Positions 11,784-20,337 of a stretch of DNA of 64,000 nucleotides are shown piece by piece (within the stretch, counting starts at the first letter, position 1; the number at the start of each line of letters is the position of its first letter). The notes beneath the pieces are model-generated. The model was not told the origin of the DNA, ran no database searches, and worked only from the letters and a program-made list of their open reading frames with translations. Position numbers and translations under genes: made by a program. Source of the DNA: Caldalkalibacillus salinus (GTDB lineage: Bacteria; Bacillota; Bacilli; Caldalkalibacillales; JCM-10596); contig NZ_JAERVL010000007.1 of assembly GCF_016745835.1 (NCBI RefSeq), forward strand, positions 55,413 to 119,412, read 5' to 3'.

Positions 11784-11814
11784 ACTTTACACTGACTGAA
11801 CGCTCGTTCAATCA
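11784..11814 (-). promoter_or_regulatory. fadF promoter with 22-bp near-palindromic operator
   Basis: On the minus strand -35 TTGAAC (plus 11806-11811) and -10 TAAAGT (plus 11784-11789) are 16 bases apart. Overlapping the -35 and spacer is an inverted repeat at 11793-11814 with outer arms TGA/TCA and inner arms TGAACG/CGTTCA around CT; only one non-central pair is mismatched. This is the position and size expected of a TetR-family operator, and the operon encodes such a regulator. Confidence 0.6.
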
Positions 11815-11855
11815 TATGTCACAAAAAAAGGGATTATAACCTCTCCCTCATATCT

Positions 11856-11870
11856 ATGAAGCGCTTTCAT
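11856..11870 (-). promoter_or_regulatory. cre-like CcpA site upstream of fadF
   Basis: Read on the minus strand, ATGAAAGCGCTTCAT matches the Bacillus cre consensus WTGNAANCGNWNNCW at all but one defined position. It lies about 45 bp upstream of the fadF -35 box. Carbon catabolite control of acyl-CoA degradation genes is known in Bacillus (for example mmgA), so this is plausible but unproven. Confidence 0.45.
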
Positions 11871-11878
11871 GTTGAAGG

Positions 11879-11921
11879 GAGAAAAAAGAGAGCGGCTATA
11901 ATATTCTCTCTTTTTCGTCAA
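11879..11921. terminator. Possible bidirectional hairpin upstream of fadF
   Basis: GAAAAAAGAGAG and CTCTCTTTTTC arms around an AT-rich loop give a hairpin with T-rich flanks on both strands. It lies between the thioredoxin-like gene and fadF, both on the minus strand, and may be a second terminator for the former. It is AU-rich and only moderately convincing. Confidence 0.35.
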
Positions 11922-11985
11922 TTCAGTTAGTTTTATTATAACAAGACTGTTTGGCCCTGTCATGTATAAAGTTGTCATATTCACA

Positions 11986-12018
11986 TAAAAAAAGCCCATC
12001 GTCTCTATGGCGACAGGC
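11986..12018 (-). terminator. Terminator after the thioredoxin-like gene
   Basis: On the minus strand GCCTGTCG pairs with CGATGGGC (two G-U pairs) and is followed by a run of seven T. It lies 13 bases after the stop codon of the thioredoxin-like gene. Confidence 0.7.
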
Positions 12019-12030
12019 TCCCTTGAGGGC

Positions 12031-12513
12031 TTATTCGTGACTTGTCAAGAAATGACGGTATGTGTCAATCTTATCTGCTTCTTCTCCTTGGGGGATTCCA
12101 ACAATTCGCTTAACCTCTTCTCCATTGTTGTAATGGATTAGCGTCGGCGTGTACTCTATATCAAAGTCACCCCAGGCATCCTTAAACTCTAGTAAATTCA
12201 TCAGTTTTAAATCAACGTTTTCCTCTTCAGCTGTAGGGATGAGCAACGGGGATGCTTGTTTACAGTATTCACACGTTGGACTGTAAAAGTATACATAAAG
12301 ATCTTCTTCAGTACTAAGCGCTTCGTCTAACTCGTCCGGCAAAATCAGATTCTGATACAAGGGATCCTCCAGCTGATTTGCAGTGGCAGGATGAAGGCTT
12401 TCTTTGCCGTAAGGGTTTCCTTCTACTTTTGTACTTTGTGAGGCATTATTCACGAAGTACAGAGCTGCAAATAATATACCGATGACGGCGCCAAAAATTA
12501 CGACTTTCTTCAT
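12031..12513 (-). CDS. Membrane-anchored thioredoxin-like protein
   Basis: 160 residues: an N-terminal hydrophobic anchor (about 4-22), a linker, then a thioredoxin fold with redox motif CEYC (Cys81, Cys84) and the cis-proline region YTPTLI. It probably acts outside the membrane. It lies 62 bp after a DsbB/BdbC-like gene, so the two likely form a disulfide-forming pair: the DsbB-like protein reoxidises this one with quinone. The ATG at 12513 was chosen because AAGGAG lies eight bases before it; upstream GTG/ATG codons are too close to that site. Confidence 0.85.
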   Translation of the reverse strand: MKKVVIFGAVIGILFAALYFVNNASQSTKVEGNPYGKESLHPATANQLEDPLYQNLILPDELDEALSTEEDLYVYFYSPTCEYCKQASPLLIPTAEEENVDLKLMNLLEFKDAWGDFDIEYTPTLIHYNNGEEVKRIVGIPQGEEADKIDTYRHFLTSHE

Positions 12514-12575
12514 GGTCATCACTCCTTATACTGTTCAAAAAATAGGCCCGACGCAAACAGGTGAAAGCATAAAAA

Positions 12576-13007
12576 TTAGTGCTTCTCTCTATTAAACCAC
12601 AGGTAAAAATGAATCACCGTGATGATACTGAATGCGACAAGCGCTAAGAAAGGGATCGTAATAAAACCGAACCAATTAATATATTCAGTGGTACAGGGGA
12701 CAATCCCACAAGCTTGATCAGGGTTTGTGAATAAGGTTGTTTTCTGCATCAAATAATGATAGAGAGAAATCATAAAACCTATTAAACTTAAAGGCCAAAT
12801 ATAAATGGCAATACGAGTGTCGTTCTTAGCGACTGCAACCGCTAATATTAGGACTAACGGATACATGACAATGCGCTGATACCAACATAACGTGCACGGT
12901 ATAAACTGCCACACTTCCGAAAAAAACAGACTACCTAAGGTTGAAACCAAAGCCACAACCCAACTGATGAGTAGTGCGTTCTCTGTCATTTTGTCTTTCC
13001 CATTCAT
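12576..13007 (-). CDS. bdbC: DsbB/BdbC-type thiol-disulfide oxidoreductase
   Basis: About 143 residues with four hydrophobic segments and the two cysteine pairs of the family: CTLC (Cys38, Cys41) after the first segment, followed by WYQRI, and CGIVPC (Cys100, Cys105) in the second external loop. It passes electrons from a thioredoxin-like partner to quinone, here probably the product of the next gene. Length fits Bacillus BdbC (about 138). The start is uncertain: 13007 follows a weak GAAAGAG, and an in-frame start 20 codons upstream would lengthen the N-terminus. Confidence 0.87.
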   Translation of the reverse strand: MNGKDKMTENALLISWVVALVSTLGSLFFSEVWQFIPCTLCWYQRIVMYPLVLILAVAVAKNDTRIAIYIWPLSLIGFMISLYHYLMQKTTLFTNPDQACGIVPCTTEYINWFGFITIPFLALVAFSIITVIHFYLWFNREKH

Positions 13008-13267
13008 GATTATCAACTCTTTCAATTTATGCCTTGCATTACCCACATGATATAACGTGCCATACACATATAAAAATACTGATCATTAATCATAGGGGGC
13101 AAGGACATGCTTATTACATTGTACTGATAATCCTTTATACGAATCAAGTCTTTTGAATGGGAGCAGGCAAAAGTCAGCCATCCTTTTTTGGTGATAAGAT
13201 GACAATCACACAGTGATAGCCCAGTATTACCAATTCTTTAAGCTATACAAAAGAGCTGTCGTCTCGG

Positions 13268-13273
13268 TATAAT
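13268..13273 (+). promoter_or_regulatory. -10 box before the HTH gene
   Basis: A perfect TATAAT lies 34 bases before the ATG of the HTH gene. No good -35 is visible (ATACAA at 17-base spacing). Confidence 0.45.
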
Positions 13274-13306
13274 AGATATTAAATAACATTTGTGGGGGAG
13301 GCGCAC

Positions 13307-13651
13307 ATGGACCAAGAATTAACACCACAAGAATTGGATGCCCTTCGTTCACTGGCTAAAAAATTTCCACGCAAAGGCATTCGCAAACGTCGGTTTCGTC
13401 GGCCTAAAACATGGACCATCGCTAATCGTTTTTTATACGGACTGATGTTTGTCTATGACTTAAAATGTGCCGATTTGGCTGAAGCGGTCGGCGTGAGTGA
13501 ACGTACCGTTAATGCCTGGGTATTTGAAGGGCGAATACCAAGCGATGAAAATAAGGAAAAAGTGGCCCAAGTCTTAGACTGTTCTGTTCACATCTTATTT
13601 AACGCAGAGGATATTAAAAAAGAGTTGAGAAAAAGCGAAGAAAGCGAATAG
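13307..13651 (+). CDS. Small helix-turn-helix protein
   Basis: 114 residues. The N-terminal third is strongly basic (KKFPRKGIRKRRFRRPKTW). A Cro/phage-type helix-turn-helix follows (LKCADLAEAVGVSERTVNAWVFEGRIPSDENKEKVAQVLDC), then an acidic tail. The ATG at 13307 follows GGGGGAGG. It stands alone, with its own -10 box and terminator, so targets cannot be inferred from neighbours. It is probably a chromosomal regulator. Confidence 0.75.
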   Translation: MDQELTPQELDALRSLAKKFPRKGIRKRRFRRPKTWTIANRFLYGLMFVYDLKCADLAEAVGVSERTVNAWVFEGRIPSDENKEKVAQVLDCSVHILFNAEDIKKELRKSEESE

Positions 13652-13751
13652 ACTATGGGTCATATTAATTTATCGTGTCAATATGTCGTATTGTATAGTG
13701 GGTATTGATCCGAACACAAAGACATTGTGAACATAATCATACGAGTGATAA

Positions 13752-13788
13752 GTCCTAACAAATACATTTGTTGGGACTTTGTTTGTGC
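13752..13788 (+). terminator. Terminator after the HTH gene
   Basis: GTCCTAACAAA pairs with TTTGTTGGGAC (one G-U) around a short loop and is followed by TTTGTTTG. It lies about 100 bp after the HTH stop codon. Confidence 0.75.
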
Positions 13789-13884
13789 GCGGGTACTATT
13801 GTGGCTGTCTTGAGCTTCATATTAAACTTGTGGTGATTAATCATGTTATAGTAAGTAGCGGACCAATGATTTGGGGGAGTCAAC

Positions 13885-14856
13885 ATGCAAAGAATAAAAG
13901 CAAAAGGATTAACAAAAACGTTCAAGGTTCACCGAAGTCGTCCAGGCCTAAAAGGGGCTTTCAGGGACTTATTTAACCGTGAATATCGTACCATACAAGC
14001 GGTACATGACGTTGATCTCGATATAAAAGCAGGCGAAATGGTTGGTTATATTGGAGAGAACGGCGCCGGTAAATCAACAACGATTAAAATGTTAACGGGT
14101 ATTCTCATGCCAACTGCTGGAGAACTAGAGGTCAATGGTATGATGCCCTATAAAAACCGTGAAGCTTTTGTGCGTACCATCGGGGTTGTCTTTGGTCAAC
14201 GTAGTCAGCTGTGGTGGGATATTGCTGTGCAAGAATCTTTTAATCTATTAAAAAAGGTATACAGAGTGGAAGATGATCGCCATCTGAACCATATGATTGA
14301 GGTGCTTGGGGTGGGAGATTTCCTTGAGCAGCCTGTACGTAAGCTCAGTCTAGGTCAGCGTATGAGATGTGAGCTGATCGCGGCCCTTATCCATAATCCA
14401 CCTCTCGTCTTCCTAGATGAACCGACCATCGGATTAGATGTCTTAGTGAAACTTAAAATTAGAGAGTTTCTCAAAGAAATGAATCGGGAGTATGGCACCA
14501 CCATTATGTTGACCACACACGACATGTCAGATATTGAAGCGTTGTGTCAGCGTGTCGTCGTCTTAGACAAAGGTACGGTCATATACGATGGTCAACTACA
14601 AACTTTGAGAGAGAATTGGGGCGAAGGTAAAACGGCTCATATCGAGTTCGCAAAACCGGTCCAACCTGAAGCCCTACCGAAACAGTGGACTTGGGAGTCT
14701 AAGAATGCCGTTCAGTATAGTGCACTACTCAACGGGACAACTGTGTCAGAATTTCTGCAACACATGTCCCAGTTTGAAATTAAGGATTTATCTATCGACG
14801 AGACGAGTACAGAACAAATTATCAAAAAGATTTACGAAGAGGGCGTGACTTCATGA
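13885..14856 (+). CDS. ABC-2 type exporter, ATP-binding protein
   Basis: 323-residue ABC ATPase. Walker A GENGAGKSTT is near residues 58-67. The signature is LSLGQRMRCEL, Walker B is LVFLDEPTIGLD, and the switch His is in LTTHDMSD. The FGQRSQLWWDI Q-loop and C-terminal extension resemble the uncharacterised COG4586 group. The ATG follows TTTGGGGGAGTC. It overlaps the next gene by 4 bp and starts a three-gene operon with two ABC-2 membrane proteins, so it powers export. A related cyanobacterial system has been linked to methyl viologen resistance; the substrate here is unknown. Confidence 0.9.
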   Translation: MQRIKAKGLTKTFKVHRSRPGLKGAFRDLFNREYRTIQAVHDVDLDIKAGEMVGYIGENGAGKSTTIKMLTGILMPTAGELEVNGMMPYKNREAFVRTIGVVFGQRSQLWWDIAVQESFNLLKKVYRVEDDRHLNHMIEVLGVGDFLEQPVRKLSLGQRMRCELIAALIHNPPLVFLDEPTIGLDVLVKLKIREFLKEMNREYGTTIMLTTHDMSDIEALCQRVVVLDKGTVIYDGQLQTLRENWGEGKTAHIEFAKPVQPEALPKQWTWESKNAVQYSALLNGTTVSEFLQHMSQFEIKDLSIDETSTEQIIKKIYEEGVTS

Positions 14857-15653
14857 GTGCTTATCGTATGTATGTCGAAATGATTCGCATTCGCTTCCTC
14901 ATGATGCTCGCCTATCGCGTCAATTACTACAGCGGCATTATTATCTATGCCATTAACATCGGTGCCTATTACTTTTTATGGATGGCCATCTATGGCCAAC
15001 AGGAATCACTTGGAGGGCTATCTCCGACACAAATGACCACGTATATCGCTGTAGCATGGATGGCCCGTGCCTTTTATTTTAACAATATTGATCGAGAAAT
15101 GGCGCTTGAAATAAAAGAGGGGCGTGTCGCCATCGAGCTCATTAGACCCTATCATTATTTGATGATGAAAATGATGCAAGCCCTTGGTGAAGGTATATTC
15201 CGTTTTTCCTTTTTCTCCATACCGGGTATGGTTGTGGTCTCTTTTATATTTCCAATTGTCTTGCCGATGGAGGCCAGCACCTTTGCTCTCTACTTACTCA
15301 GCTTGACGCTGGCGTTTGTGATCAATACTCAGATTAACTTAATCACAGGTGTGCTCACGTTTTTCTTTTTCAATAACGACGGTTTGATGCAGACCAAACG
15401 TGTGGTCGTTGATCTATTCTCCGGCCTGCTCATCCCGATTGCACTCTATCCGGAATGGGCCATTAAAATTTTAGAGTATCTTCCCTTCCAGGCCATTGCG
15501 TATCTCCCAGCCATGATATTTACAGGGGGCGTGAGTGGGAACGAGATCTATCAAGCCTTATTCTTACAACTGTTCTGGGTTGTCGTCCTGATCGTGCCTA
15601 TACAGTTATTATGGAAAAAAGCGAAACAAAGCATGATTATACAAGGAGGATAG
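14853..15653 (+). CDS. ABC-2 type exporter permease (COG4587-like)
   Basis: 266-residue integral membrane protein with about six hydrophobic segments, in the arrangement of ABC-2 permeases. The motif MALEIKEGRVAIELIRPYHYLMMKMMQALGE in the first cytoplasmic region is typical of the group. It starts inside the stop of the ATPase gene (ATGA) and ends two bases before the next permease gene, so the three are translationally coupled. It probably forms a heterodimeric channel with the next protein. Confidence 0.87.
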   Translation: MSAYRMYVEMIRIRFLMMLAYRVNYYSGIIIYAINIGAYYFLWMAIYGQQESLGGLSPTQMTTYIAVAWMARAFYFNNIDREMALEIKEGRVAIELIRPYHYLMMKMMQALGEGIFRFSFFSIPGMVVVSFIFPIVLPMEASTFALYLLSLTLAFVINTQINLITGVLTFFFFNNDGLMQTKRVVVDLFSGLLIPIALYPEWAIKILEYLPFQAIAYLPAMIFTGGVSGNEIYQALFLQLFWVVVLIVPIQLLWKKAKQSMIIQGG

Positions 15654-15654
15654 T

Positions 15655-16440
15655 ATGGGGAATATTGATGTATTTTGGAATTATATTAAACAGTACTTTA
15701 AATCGAGACTCATATACCGCATGGATTTTGTCAACGAGATTTTCTCCGATCTGTGTATGCAAGCGGTCAGCCTGATTTTTATCCTCGTTGTTTTCCAACA
15801 CACACCTGCTATGGCCGGCTGGACAAAGGAGGAAGTGATTTTCATCTATGGCTATTTTCTCGTGCCATTCTCTATATTTCAAACGTTTTTTAACTTATGG
15901 GATTTTAACGAGAGATACATCATTAAGGGAGAAATGGACCGTGTCCTCACGCGGCCGCTTCATAATTTAGCCCAGATTGTGCTTGAACGCACGCAGCCAG
16001 AGTCCTTATTCGGCATCATGACGGGTATGTTTATTATGGGATATGCGGCCGTTCAGCTTGATTTAAGCTTTGCTTGGTACGATCCTCTCATTTTTATTGT
16101 GCTCGTGTTAGGCAGTGTGGGGATTTACGCTGGCGTCTATGTGGCCATAGCTTCAATCGGTTTTTATTCAGACTCCCGTACCGGAATTGCTCCGATGATC
16201 TTTAACATCCAGAATTACGGGCGTTATCCGTTAGATGTCTATAACAAAGCGATTCGTTTCATCCTGACGTGGATTTTACCTTTCGCCTATGTCGGGATGT
16301 ACCCTTCGGCGTACTTTTTGGAGCGTAAGATGTGGTACGTGTACACCTTCGCCACACCGTTTGTGGGTGGATTCGTGTTTATCTTGGGCATTGCCATTTG
16401 GAATTTTGGTGTGAAACAGTACAGAGGGGCGGGGTCTTAA
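15655..16440 (+). CDS. ABC-2 type exporter permease (COG3694-like)
   Basis: 261-residue membrane protein with about six hydrophobic segments, paralogous in layout to the preceding permease (NERYIIKGEMDRVLTRPLHNLAQIV in the equivalent position). AGGAGGATAGT precedes the ATG. It is the last gene of the exporter operon and converges on the PLP-enzyme gene 40 bp away. No terminator is obvious in that short gap. Confidence 0.87.
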   Translation: MGNIDVFWNYIKQYFKSRLIYRMDFVNEIFSDLCMQAVSLIFILVVFQHTPAMAGWTKEEVIFIYGYFLVPFSIFQTFFNLWDFNERYIIKGEMDRVLTRPLHNLAQIVLERTQPESLFGIMTGMFIMGYAAVQLDLSFAWYDPLIFIVLVLGSVGIYAGVYVAIASIGFYSDSRTGIAPMIFNIQNYGRYPLDVYNKAIRFILTWILPFAYVGMYPSAYFLERKMWYVYTFATPFVGGFVFILGIAIWNFGVKQYRGAGS

Positions 16441-16480
16441 GTCTTGGCCTTTACTCCTAGAAATCAATAAGGGAGGGTGA

Positions 16481-17419
16481 TCAGGTCCATTTATCTGCTG
16501 CGGCTAGCAATCCTGCTGCCCCTCCCGTATGCCAGAATAACACTTTGTCCTTCGGTTTTATGAGTCCTCTGTGTACATAATCTATTAATCCTGCCATCGC
16601 TTTACCCGTGTAGACATGATCTAAGATAATGGCTTCTGACTGCGCCATGCGGTCGATCGCTTGCTGTGCCTCTGTGGTCAGCTTGCCATAGCCTCTACCG
16701 AGATACGCATCATCAATCATGACATCATCGATGTGCCATTGGGGCTCTAAACCTTTGATACAGTCTCGTACTCGACTGGTGATATCCTCACGTTTTAACC
16801 AGGGGCTGATGCCTAAAAGTTTTGTCCTGTGTCTAGCACGGTGCTTTGCAATGTACAGACCTGCATACGTTCCACCTGAACCGGCCGTAACAACAATCCA
16901 ATCAAAGTCATGCTCTCCAAGCTCCTCGTATGCATCAATATACCCTCGTGTGCCTAAAGGGTTTGATCCGCCAATGGGAATAAGGTAAGGCTTCCTCCCA
17001 TCCTGCTTAAGTTCGTCGTACGTTGAGAATAGGGCCGCCTCCATTTGCTCGGGAGTGTACGCGCCGCTAAAGCGAATCTCCGCCCCTACTCGTTCATCTA
17101 GAAATAAGTTGGCCTGCTTCTTCTCTGGTTCTCGACCCGCAAACACAAGCACAGCGTTTAAACCGGCCTGAGCCGCTAAGGCAGCCGTTGCTTTACAATG
17201 ATTAGACTGAGGACCGCCTGTGGTTAGCACTGTATCCGCCCCTCGATCGATGGCGTCAGCTAGAATGTACTCTAATTTCCTGATTTTATTCCCACCTGTA
17301 GCAATATCACCGGTGAGATCATCACGCTTGATCCACAAATCGATGCCAAGTTCATCACTCATGCGGCTAAGAGGATGCATCGGCGTCGGTGTAAAGCTGA
17401 GCGAAAGCTTGTGCGGCAT
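16481..17419 (-). CDS. D-cysteine desulfhydrase / ACC deaminase-family PLP enzyme
   Basis: 312-residue fold-type II PLP enzyme. The N-terminal WIKRDDLTGDIATGGNKIRKLEY contains the Schiff-base lysine (GGNK), followed by TTGGPQSNHCKATAAL and the phosphate loop GSGGTYAGL. These fit the family that includes DcyD (D-cysteine to pyruvate, sulfide and ammonia) and 1-aminocyclopropane-1-carboxylate deaminase. The family is often misassigned, so the substrate is left open; D-cysteine desulfhydrase is the likelier role in a bacterium. It is monocistronic. Confidence 0.87.
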   Translation of the reverse strand: MPHKLSLSFTPTPMHPLSRMSDELGIDLWIKRDDLTGDIATGGNKIRKLEYILADAIDRGADTVLTTGGPQSNHCKATAALAAQAGLNAVLVFAGREPEKKQANLFLDERVGAEIRFSGAYTPEQMEAALFSTYDELKQDGRKPYLIPIGGSNPLGTRGYIDAYEELGEHDFDWIVVTAGSGGTYAGLYIAKHRARHRTKLLGISPWLKREDITSRVRDCIKGLEPQWHIDDVMIDDAYLGRGYGKLTTEAQQAIDRMAQSEAIILDHVYTGKAMAGLIDYVHRGLIKPKDKVLFWHTGGAAGLLAAADKWT

Positions 17420-17505
17420 ATGAACCCCTCCATTCCGGTTACTCCTTTTATCTCACAGATTACTATTCGTTACCATGGCGCATTACACTAGGTCTTAATG
17501 ATTGA

Positions 17506-19326
17506 CTATTCTTTTCTCGTACGCCATGTAGAGACCAAACGCTCCGCTTGTAAAGCGGGGACGGGTGTACCGAATAGAAAACCTTGGTAGTATTCACACT
17601 GTAAGTCTTGTAGCACTTGCCACTGTGCTTCGTTCTCTACCCCTTCGGCTAGAACTGTAAAATTCAAAGATTGACTGATGTCGATAATCGAGCGACAAAT
17701 ACTTAAGCTATAATGATCTTCTAGGATGTCTTTCACAAAGGTACGGTCAATTTTGACAATATCAATCGGATATTCCTTCAAATAACTGAGGGATGAATAG
17801 CCTGTACCGAAGTCATCTAAGGCGACCCTAACGCCCAGTTCTTTCATATGCTGTAAGACTGTCATCGCCGACTCAACGCCATACAGACTAATGCTTTCGG
17901 TAATTTCAAAACCTATGCGCGAGGGATCTACGCCCGTCTGTTCGATGATTTTTTTAACCCTCGGTACAAAATCATAGTGTACAAGCTGATAAGCGGACAG
18001 ATTAATCATCATGTGGAAAGCGTACCCCGCTTCCTGCCATGTCTTCATCTGGGTACACGCTTCTTCAAGCACCCAATACCCGATAGGGATAATCAAGCCT
18101 GTATCCTCAATTAAAGGTATAAAGGTGCGAGGCGGAATCATGCCTTCACCGTTAGGCTGCCATCTCACTAACGCCTCCCACCCTACTAGTTCGCCCTTTC
18201 CGTTAACCTGAGGTTGGTAGAATAACTGAAATTCATCTTTCTCTAGGGCACGATGTAGTTTTTTCTCCAAGTTTAAAAAAGCGGACGCATGGACTTGTAG
18301 AATAGGCGTGTAGAACTTGTACGTGTGACCGAAGTCTTTTTTCGCTTGGTTTAAAGCCCAATCTGCGTTTTGTATGAGCTTTCTCTCATCATGGCCATCC
18401 ACAGGATAAACACTAATGCCCATGCTCACATTCACAAAATACTCGTTATCTTCATCCGTTAAGGGTTCCTTCATAACGGTAATGAGCTGAACGGCCCTCA
18501 TCTCAAGCTGCTCTTTGGTCTCAATTTGTGTCATGAGGCATGAGAATTTGTCACCTCCAACGCGTGACAGCACCTCCCCTTCAAGCAGTTGAGATTGTAT
18601 ACGAGCGGCAATCAAGCACAGTAATCGGTCTCCTACTTCATAACCTTCGACTTCATTGATCTTTTGGAAACGATCGAGGTCAATAGATAACACAGCTAAT
18701 AAATCAGTGTCCTCCTCAGCTTTGGACACGGCCTGTTTGACTTGTTCATTAAAATGGTTCCGATTCGGTAGGCCCGTAAGTGCATCGTAGTATGCCAAGC
18801 GTTTAATTTTATCCTCGTATACCTTTCGTTCGAGCTCCATAGAAGCTCGGGCAGCGAAGATATGCTGTACGGATTTCAGTGTAGACAGGTTGGCGAAGGC
18901 CTCATGATGAAGAAGAACGAGGAGGCCCACTAGGTGTTGGTCACGATTGAATAATGGGTACCCTGAATAAGCGTGCTCCCCCCCCATACGTTCATGTGGC
19001 AATGCCACACCTTGCTCTACGTAGTGAGGCACGCCAGTAGCGAACACTTGCTCACAAGGTGCCCCCTGAAGAGGATAGGTGATGTTCTCCTGTACATGGC
19101 CCCGATGAGCGAGAGCCACAGTTTTAATCTCCTGGTGTCCGACTTCTCCTTCCATGATTTGTCCAATGTAAGCCCAATCTACATCAAGCTGCTCCGTTAG
19201 CGTTAATGTAAGGGACTGAAAGAAAGCATCGCCAGACTGTAAATAAACGGCCTGTTGTATATTTTCTATGACTTTCTCCAGTCTTGGCTTTATCCTTTCT
19301 TTCGCGTTCGGTAAGTGCTTCTCCAT
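17506..19326 (-). CDS. GAF-GGDEF-EAL protein, probable c-di-GMP phosphodiesterase
   Basis: 606 residues: a GAF-like sensor (about 20-180), a GGDEF domain (185-345) and an EAL domain (355-600). The cyclase signature is degenerate, VGGDKF in place of GGDEF, so cyclase activity is doubtful. The EAL domain looks complete: EALVRW, the Asn in INLSAYQL, FEITES, DDFGTG, KIDRTFV, AEGVEN and YYQGFLFG. It probably hydrolyses c-di-GMP to pGpG, perhaps with the GGDEF part as a GTP sensor. No transmembrane segment, so cytoplasmic. SD AAGAAGGAG. A leader with a terminator-like hairpin precedes it. Confidence 0.9.
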   Translation of the reverse strand: MEKHLPNAKERIKPRLEKVIENIQQAVYLQSGDAFFQSLTLTLTEQLDVDWAYIGQIMEGEVGHQEIKTVALAHRGHVQENITYPLQGAPCEQVFATGVPHYVEQGVALPHERMGGEHAYSGYPLFNRDQHLVGLLVLLHHEAFANLSTLKSVQHIFAARASMELERKVYEDKIKRLAYYDALTGLPNRNHFNEQVKQAVSKAEEDTDLLAVLSIDLDRFQKINEVEGYEVGDRLLCLIAARIQSQLLEGEVLSRVGGDKFSCLMTQIETKEQLEMRAVQLITVMKEPLTDEDNEYFVNVSMGISVYPVDGHDERKLIQNADWALNQAKKDFGHTYKFYTPILQVHASAFLNLEKKLHRALEKDEFQLFYQPQVNGKGELVGWEALVRWQPNGEGMIPPRTFIPLIEDTGLIIPIGYWVLEEACTQMKTWQEAGYAFHMMINLSAYQLVHYDFVPRVKKIIEQTGVDPSRIGFEITESISLYGVESAMTVLQHMKELGVRVALDDFGTGYSSLSYLKEYPIDIVKIDRTFVKDILEDHYSLSICRSIIDISQSLNFTVLAEGVENEAQWQVLQDLQCEYYQGFLFGTPVPALQAERLVSTWRTRKE

Positions 19327-19479
19327 TATTATCCCTTCTCCTTCTTATACCATGGAAAAAGAAGCCTATCTTATACCCAAAGAATGATAGGCTTCTTCCT
19401 CTTACAACGCCTAAGAAAGATACAATCTTTCGCGGCTCGTTGCCATGCCACAACTAGTCGGACGCTTCTTTGGATTATA
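19326..19479 (-). promoter_or_regulatory. Structured leader of the GGDEF-EAL gene with possible attenuator
   Basis: Reading the minus strand, a TATAAT (plus 19474-19479) could start a transcript near 19466. Hairpin 1: AACGAGCC/GGCGTT (19434-19441 with 19406-19411) enclosing GAAAGA/TCTTTC. Hairpin 2: GAAGCCTATC/GATAGGCTTC (19361-19395) followed by TTTTTCC, a convincing terminator placed upstream of the start codon. UAGGC on the 3' side of hairpin 1 can instead pair with GCCUA of hairpin 2. I cannot match it to a riboswitch class; it lacks c-di-GMP-I or -II hallmarks. The rest of the 307-bp gap holds only promoter sequence for the divergent sprT-like gene. Confidence 0.5.
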
Positions 19480-19633
19480 ACGTACCATTTATTTCTACCT
19501 TAATAGGGTGTCTATCCATTATACTCTTCGTATCCTTTTCTCTATTTCATAAGGGCTTAGCCTTCATTTTTGCTCCGTAAAGCTTTAAAATGGTAGTGGT
19601 AAAATAAACGACTTGAAGCTAAGGTGATTAATC

Positions 19634-20209
19634 ATGAAACATCAAACAGACTTACGCCACATTGATGATGACCCAGCAAAACTGCAAAGCTTAGCGGACA
19701 AGTTATCTCAGCACTTCTGGGAAAAGCCCTGCTCAGTTCCTGTAACCTGGAATGGTCGACTTCAAAAGTCTATGGGACGCTTTCTATTTACAGCTCATGG
19801 TAAAAAAAAGACGCCAATCCGGATCGAGCTGAGTAAACACGCTGCACACTTTATTACACGAGAGATTTTTATTGCGGTCCTCCTTCATGAGCTTTGCCAT
19901 TACCATTTGTTTATCCAAAATAAACCTTATGAAGATCATCACCCTGTCTTTGAGAAAGAACTGAGGCGTGTGGGGGCCATCTCCACAAACTCCGTTCAAA
20001 TCCCTCAAAAGGGTTTCGATCTATACTGTTCTCAATGTCAAGGCAAGCTAGGGACGAGAAAAAGGTTCAACACCCAAAAGTACCTCAGTGGCTGTTGCAA
20101 AGCAAAAGTGATTAAGGAAGACACGTTGATTGGCTCTTTTCAGTACAGCGGTCAAATATTACGTCATAGTAAAATTAATTTTCTCAATGACTCACAATCA
20201 AATGACTGA
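19634..20209 (+). CDS. SprT-like zinc metalloprotease-fold protein
   Basis: 191 residues. The zinc motif HELCH is at residues 85-89 in LLHELCHYHLFIQNKPYEDHHPVFEKE, and a C-terminal zinc ribbon has YCSQC and SGCCKAKV. This is the SprT-like layout of Bacillus YdcK, related to eukaryotic Spartan. Its bacterial role is not established. It is divergent from the GGDEF-EAL gene and ends before the terminator of the kam operon. Confidence 0.87.
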   Translation: MKHQTDLRHIDDDPAKLQSLADKLSQHFWEKPCSVPVTWNGRLQKSMGRFLFTAHGKKKTPIRIELSKHAAHFITREIFIAVLLHELCHYHLFIQNKPYEDHHPVFEKELRRVGAISTNSVQIPQKGFDLYCSQCQGKLGTRKRFNTQKYLSGCCKAKVIKEDTLIGSFQYSGQILRHSKINFLNDSQSND

Positions 20210-20337
20210 ATGAGGGTCGAAGGACTCATCCTAATAAAGGGTCATATAGAACAAAATATTTATATTAAAACATTCGCTCTAGTCTAGATTTTTCCTCTTT
20301 TATTTGACAAATTCATATATTTCTACCCCAAACGATG

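Noticed and set aside
11808..11999. 63-codon minus-strand reading frame upstream of fadF
   Set aside because: It covers the promoter, operator and terminator sequences of this region and has no ribosome site.
19326..19479. c-di-GMP riboswitch before the GGDEF-EAL gene
   Set aside because: Tempting from context, but the conserved class I and class II motifs I know are absent; kept only as an unclassified leader.
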